Shown: in pieces, positions 63,301 through 64,000 of the stretch | Layout of the letters: the number at the start of each line of letters is the position of its first letter | Position numbering within the stretch: position 1 is the first letter of the stretch | The notes under the pieces: generated by a model | The model's input: the letters and a program-made list of their open reading frames with translations, nothing else | The model's database searches: none | Told to the model about the DNA's origin: nothing | Translations under genes and position numbers: made by a program | NCBI GenBank assembly: GCA_013396655.1 | Contig: WBMV01008585.1 | Span: forward strand, 62,001-126,000 | Direction of reading: 5' to 3' | Source of the DNA: Campylorhamphus procurvoides | Lineage: Eukaryota; Chordata; Aves; Passeriformes; Dendrocolaptidae | Length of the DNA stretch: 64,000 bases

Positions 63301-64000
63301 GTAACAAACCTAAGAGCTGATAAGCATATTCTTCTGTTATGCCAAGACGAAAGAATACAGTACTGACTTCAAGATTTGGCTCTTCAGAACGCATGCAAGG
63401 TGAAATAGGATTCACCCATTGCTGTAAAAAACCAAGCACAGAACTTGTGTTATTGAGTCAGGAATTGGTACAAGATACGCTTTAAGAACTTTGAACCATG
63501 TGCCTTAACACACTGAGTTCTAACCTAAAGCTTTTCTGTAGGCTTCTGAGGAAGAGGGATAGAGACCCTCTGGTAGAGCATCCTCCTTTATGGGGGCGAA
63601 AATAAAAAGTGAATGTTGTGAAGAATAAAGCACAGTGGAAGAAAGATTTTCCGACTTTTATGTGACACGTTTTCAATGAACTGAGTGTCAGTATCATCTC
63701 TTGGTATCTGGTGGATAGTGTCACTGTTGACAAACTGCTTTTTCACATATATTTGTTACAGATTAACAATGTATTCATGTGCTAAAAAAAGTATTTAGCA
63801 CCCACATGATGTGGAAAATAAGAACGGTGACATACGTGTCAATGAGTCACAAGTAATAGAGGAGGAGATTTTATTTTAACTAGGGCAATTAGGAAGTGTT
63901 AACCCACATAGAAGGAGGCCTTTCTTGCGTGAACAACAATTGTCACTGAGACTGCTGCCTTCAGTGAGGGCAGGAGTAAACACTTCCAAAAGAGAAGAAC
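9222..64000 (-). CDS. PLPP1: PLPP1 (PPAP2A, LPP1) gene, exons 2-6 with alternative exon 2
   Basis: PLPP1 is a six-transmembrane ecto-phosphatase of the PAP2 superfamily. It dephosphorylates phosphatidate, lysophosphatidate, sphingosine-1-phosphate and ceramide-1-phosphate, mainly at the plasma membrane. Minus-strand exons 51761-51915 or 41021-41172, then 37503-37783, 21290-21347, 10374-10550 and 9222-9347, give 264 residues from the shared alanine (using the 41021-41172 version). Adding the usual 19 residues of exon 1 gives 283, against 284 in human. All three catalytic motifs are intact: K120...R127-P128, S169-G170-H171 and S216-R217...H223 in inferred numbering, which agrees with human LPP1. 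Exon 1 and the promoter lie beyond 64000. The start given here is the stop codon; the 64000 end is the window edge, not a gene end. Confidence 0.96.
9348..10373 (-). other. PLPP1: PLPP1 intron 5
   Basis: A 1.03 kb GT-AG intron between the C3 exon and the last exon. I see no repeat or gene. Confidence 0.85.
10374..10550 (-). CDS. PLPP1: PLPP1 exon 5, catalytic motif C3
   Basis: The exon is 177 bases, 59 codons, phase 0, from acceptor TTTCTTTCAG to donor GTGAGT. It reads [17 protein letters not shown], then transmembrane segments. It includes [16 protein letters not shown], which contains the C3 motif SRxxxxxHxxxD. The histidine (about residue 223) is the nucleophile that forms the phosphohistidine intermediate in PAP2 enzymes. 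Confidence 0.97.
13837..13860. repeat. 24-bp perfect palindrome
   Basis: TGTGGCTTCTTG is followed directly by its reverse complement CAAGAAGCCACA, with no spacer. It lies inside PLPP1 intron 4 and is not part of a recognised repeat. Confidence 0.9.
18241..18275. repeat. Hairpin with 15-bp perfect arms
   Basis: The left arm GGCAGAGCTGTTATC and right arm GATAACAGCTCTGCC are exact reverse complements around a 5-base spacer (CCAGA). Confidence 0.9.
18688..18952. other. Assembly gap (265 Ns)
   Basis: An unresolved run of N within PLPP1 intron 4. Open frames crossing it are artefacts. Isolated Ns also occur at 18393 and 19162, which suggests poor local coverage. Confidence 0.99.
18953..19000 (-). 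mobile_element. CR1 fragment at gap edge
   Basis: TCTGAGCCTCCTTTTCACCA then GGCTAAACAGTTCAG matches the CR1 block that appears at about 7240-7275 as TCTCTTCTGGAGGCTGAACA. The element probably extends into the gap. Confidence 0.6.
21290..21347 (-). CDS. PLPP1: PLPP1 exon 4, catalytic motif C2
   Basis: This is a 58-base exon. Its first base completes an arginine codon split with exon 3, then it reads [22 protein letters not shown] is the C2 motif (S169, H171), which protonates the leaving group. The acceptor is TTTTCTTCCAG and the donor GTAAGT. It is too short to stand out as an open frame and was identified from its peptide. Confidence 0.96.
23820..24382. mobile_element. Candidate solo LTR of an avian endogenous retrovirus
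   Basis: This is a 563-base unit with inverted termini TGTGG...CCACA (TG...CA ends). Flanking pentamers TTTTC (23815-23819) and CTTTC (24383-24387) look like a 5-bp target duplication with one change. Read on the minus strand it has an ATTGG (inverted CCAAT) box near the start, TATATA motifs at about 24240-24275, and AATAAA at 24063-24068, which is a sensible U3-R-U5 order. The + strand has TATATAA at 23918-23924 but no poly(A) signal, so minus is favoured. No gag, pol or env sequence lies next to it. A 5-bp duplication would fit an ERVL-type element. Confidence 0.65.
27153..27175. repeat. Palindrome with 11-bp arms
   Basis: AATGGAAAGTT and AACTTTCCATT flank a single T. Confidence 0.9.
27669..27690. 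repeat. 22-bp perfect palindrome
   Basis: AGTTTTATCTT is followed directly by AAGATAAAACT. Confidence 0.9.
31655..31740 (+). mobile_element. CR1 reverse-transcriptase remnant
   Basis: The + strand encodes [19 protein letters not shown], resembling the CR1 RT stretch that usually reads KxMGPDGIHPRVLKELADV. The similarity is short and eroded. The fragment lacks the 3' end and its borders are uncertain. Confidence 0.45.
32982..33095. repeat. G/T-rich low-complexity stretch
   Basis: The + strand is almost only T and G (GGGGTTTGGGG, GGTTTTTTTGTTGGG, TTAGTTGGTTGGG) and reads A/C-rich on the PLPP1 transcript strand. No repeat unit is fixed. Confidence 0.6.
37337..37354 (+). repeat. A18 homopolymer run
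   Basis: Eighteen consecutive A residues, about 150 bases from PLPP1 exon 3. No retrocopy is recognisable beside it. Confidence 0.9.
37503..37783 (-). CDS. PLPP1: PLPP1 exon 3, catalytic motif C1 and glycosylated loop
   Basis: The exon is 281 bases from acceptor TTTTTTCAG to donor GTGAGT. It reads [10 protein letters not shown]..., two membrane helices, then KYSIGRLRP (the C1 substrate-phosphate-binding motif, K120-P128) and the luminal/extracellular loop. The loop has the conserved N-glycosylation sequon NCS at N142, plus a second sequon NFT at N150 that I do not recall in human LPP1. It ends two bases into the arginine codon completed by exon 4. Confidence 0.97.
37784..41020 (-). other. 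PLPP1: PLPP1 intron between proximal exon 2 and exon 3
   Basis: A 3.2 kb GT-AG intron. The G-run tract (40959-40983) lies close to the donor of the proximal exon 2. I see no gene. Confidence 0.85.
40959..40983 (-). promoter_or_regulatory. PLPP1: G-run tract downstream of PLPP1 proximal exon 2 donor
   Basis: On the transcript strand this reads five Gs, T, five Gs, AGT, three Gs, AGGA, four Gs. It spans intron positions +38 to +62 after the donor. The pattern fits the G-quadruplex formula and is typical of intronic hnRNP F/H-bound G-runs. A splicing role is inferred. Confidence 0.5.
41021..41172 (-). CDS. PLPP1: PLPP1 alternative exon 2 (proximal copy, AGLPFAIL form)
   Basis: The exon is 152 bases. 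With one base from exon 1 it reads [20 protein letters not shown], then [17 protein letters not shown] and a membrane helix ending FSIIV. This is the human isoform 1 type. The acceptor is TTTTTGCCAG and the donor GTAAGT. It enters in phase 1 and leaves in phase 0, exactly like the distal copy at 51761-51915, so the two are used one at a time. Confidence 0.96.
41173..51760 (-). other. PLPP1: PLPP1 intron between the two exon 2 copies
   Basis: A 10.6 kb interval separates the mutually exclusive exons. UGCAUG motifs in the transcript sense occur at 41273-41278, 41657-41662 and 51627-51632, among others. A stretch with paired TAATTA/TAATTG sites lies at about 43930-43975. I recognise no transposon. 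Confidence 0.8.
51761..51915 (-). CDS. PLPP1: PLPP1 alternative exon 2 (distal copy, AGLPLGVL form)
   Basis: The exon is 155 bases. It reads [20 protein letters not shown], then [20 protein letters not shown] and a helix ending TLPIFS. This corresponds to the human isoform 2 exon. It aligns with the 41021-41172 copy at AGLP, QRG.FC.D.SI.YP and a following membrane helix, which marks an old tandem exon duplication. It is one codon longer. The acceptor is CCCCCAACAG after a long T-rich tract, and the donor is GTAAGT. Confidence 0.95.
51995..52405 (-). promoter_or_regulatory. PLPP1: UGCAUG (RBFOX-type) cluster upstream of PLPP1 distal exon 2
   Basis: CATGCA on the + strand, which is UGCAUG in the transcript, occurs at 51995-52000, 52018-52023, 52046-52051, 52385-52390 and 52400-52405. 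Another copy lies 129-134 bases after the donor (51627-51632). RBFOX proteins bind this hexamer; upstream sites usually repress an exon and downstream sites activate it. The function is inferred. Confidence 0.45.
55741..55960 (-). mobile_element. CR1 LINE 3' fragment
   Basis: It starts TAGAATCATAGAATAGAATC, then TAGGTTGGAAAAGACCCCTG and GAGTCCAACC. It continues GCACTGAGTGCCACATCCAG and CACCTCCAGCACCAGTGACC, the reversed CR1 3' end. The right border is approximate. Confidence 0.85.
56008..56105 (+). mobile_element. CR1 LINE 3' fragment, opposite orientation
   Basis: GATTGGATGGGGCTTTGAGC, AGGTGTCCCTGCCCATGGCA, GGGTATTGGAAC and CAAACTATCCTACGGTTTTA reproduce the forward CR1 3' end. It lies about 50 bases from a minus-oriented CR1, so the two form an inverted pair. 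Confidence 0.8.
62229..62316 (+). mobile_element. CR1 LINE 3' end
   Basis: AGGTGTCCCTGGGATTGGAA, GATGATCTTTCAGATGCCTC and the terminal CATTCTGTGATTCTATG match the forward CR1 3' end. The 5' border is unclear and may extend upstream. Confidence 0.75.

Larger units (their letters stand above)
51916..64000 (-). other. PLPP1: PLPP1 intron 1, 3' part
   Basis: At least 12 kb of intron upstream of the distal exon 2. It holds a cluster of UGCAUG motifs (51995-52405), a possible non-coding regulatory segment (about 54000-54290), a pair of opposed CR1 fragments (55741-55960 and 56008-56105) and a CR1 3' end (62229-62316). No CpG island or exon 1 peptide is visible, so the promoter is beyond the window. 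Confidence 0.8.

Noticed and set aside
62761..63366. Longest open frame in the window, 201 codons on the + strand
   Set aside because: It contains a C-homopolymer, has no recognisable domain, lies antisense in PLPP1 intron 1, and its composition is ordinary for intron DNA. Length alone is not enough.
1..64000. CRISPR arrays, tRNA, rRNA or prokaryotic operon features
   Set aside because: None seen. The sequence is a vertebrate intron/exon landscape, and no cloverleaf or regularly spaced repeat was recognised.

Overview
The window looks like a stretch of bird genome, probably from a draft assembly. Coding exons are short and separated by kilobase-scale, AT-rich introns. The recognisable interspersed repeats are CR1 LINE fragments and one LTR, and I saw no mammalian SINEs. 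There is one 265-base N gap (18688-18952) and two isolated Ns (18393, 19162). In vertebrates the two genes found here are neighbours; in chicken I would expect them on the Z chromosome (recalled, not checked).

Region 1 (1-9005, + strand) is the 3' end of MTREX (SKIV2L2/MTR4), the RNA-exosome helicase. Eight exons encode the last 299 residues: part of the arch region and the C-terminal helical DSHCT domain. They are followed by a short 3' UTR with an AATAAA hexamer at 9000-9005.

Region 2 (9151-64000, - strand) is PLPP1 (PPAP2A/LPP1), a six-pass membrane lipid phosphate phosphatase. The terminal exon is at 9222-9347. Three catalytic exons are at 10374-10550 (C3), 21290-21347 (C2) and 37503-37783 (C1). 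Two mutually exclusive versions of exon 2 lie at 41021-41172 and 51761-51915. Exon 1, with the start codon and promoter, lies beyond base 64000. The two genes converge tail to tail, with about 145 bases between their opposed poly(A) hexamers.

Most of the remainder is intron. It holds CR1 pieces (6099-6245, 6997-7580, 18953-19000, 31655-31740, 55741-55960, 56008-56105, 62229-62316), a candidate solo LTR (23820-24382), several perfect palindromes or hairpins, and possible splicing-control signals around the paired exon 2 copies. I found no convincing nested protein gene or RNA gene. The most interesting signal is the PLPP1 exon 2 switch. The two exons share the same phase, so including both or neither creates an early stop. 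A dense cluster of UGCAUG motifs surrounds the distal copy, and a G-quadruplex-type G-run tract lies just downstream of the proximal copy's donor. No previously undescribed system is evident.
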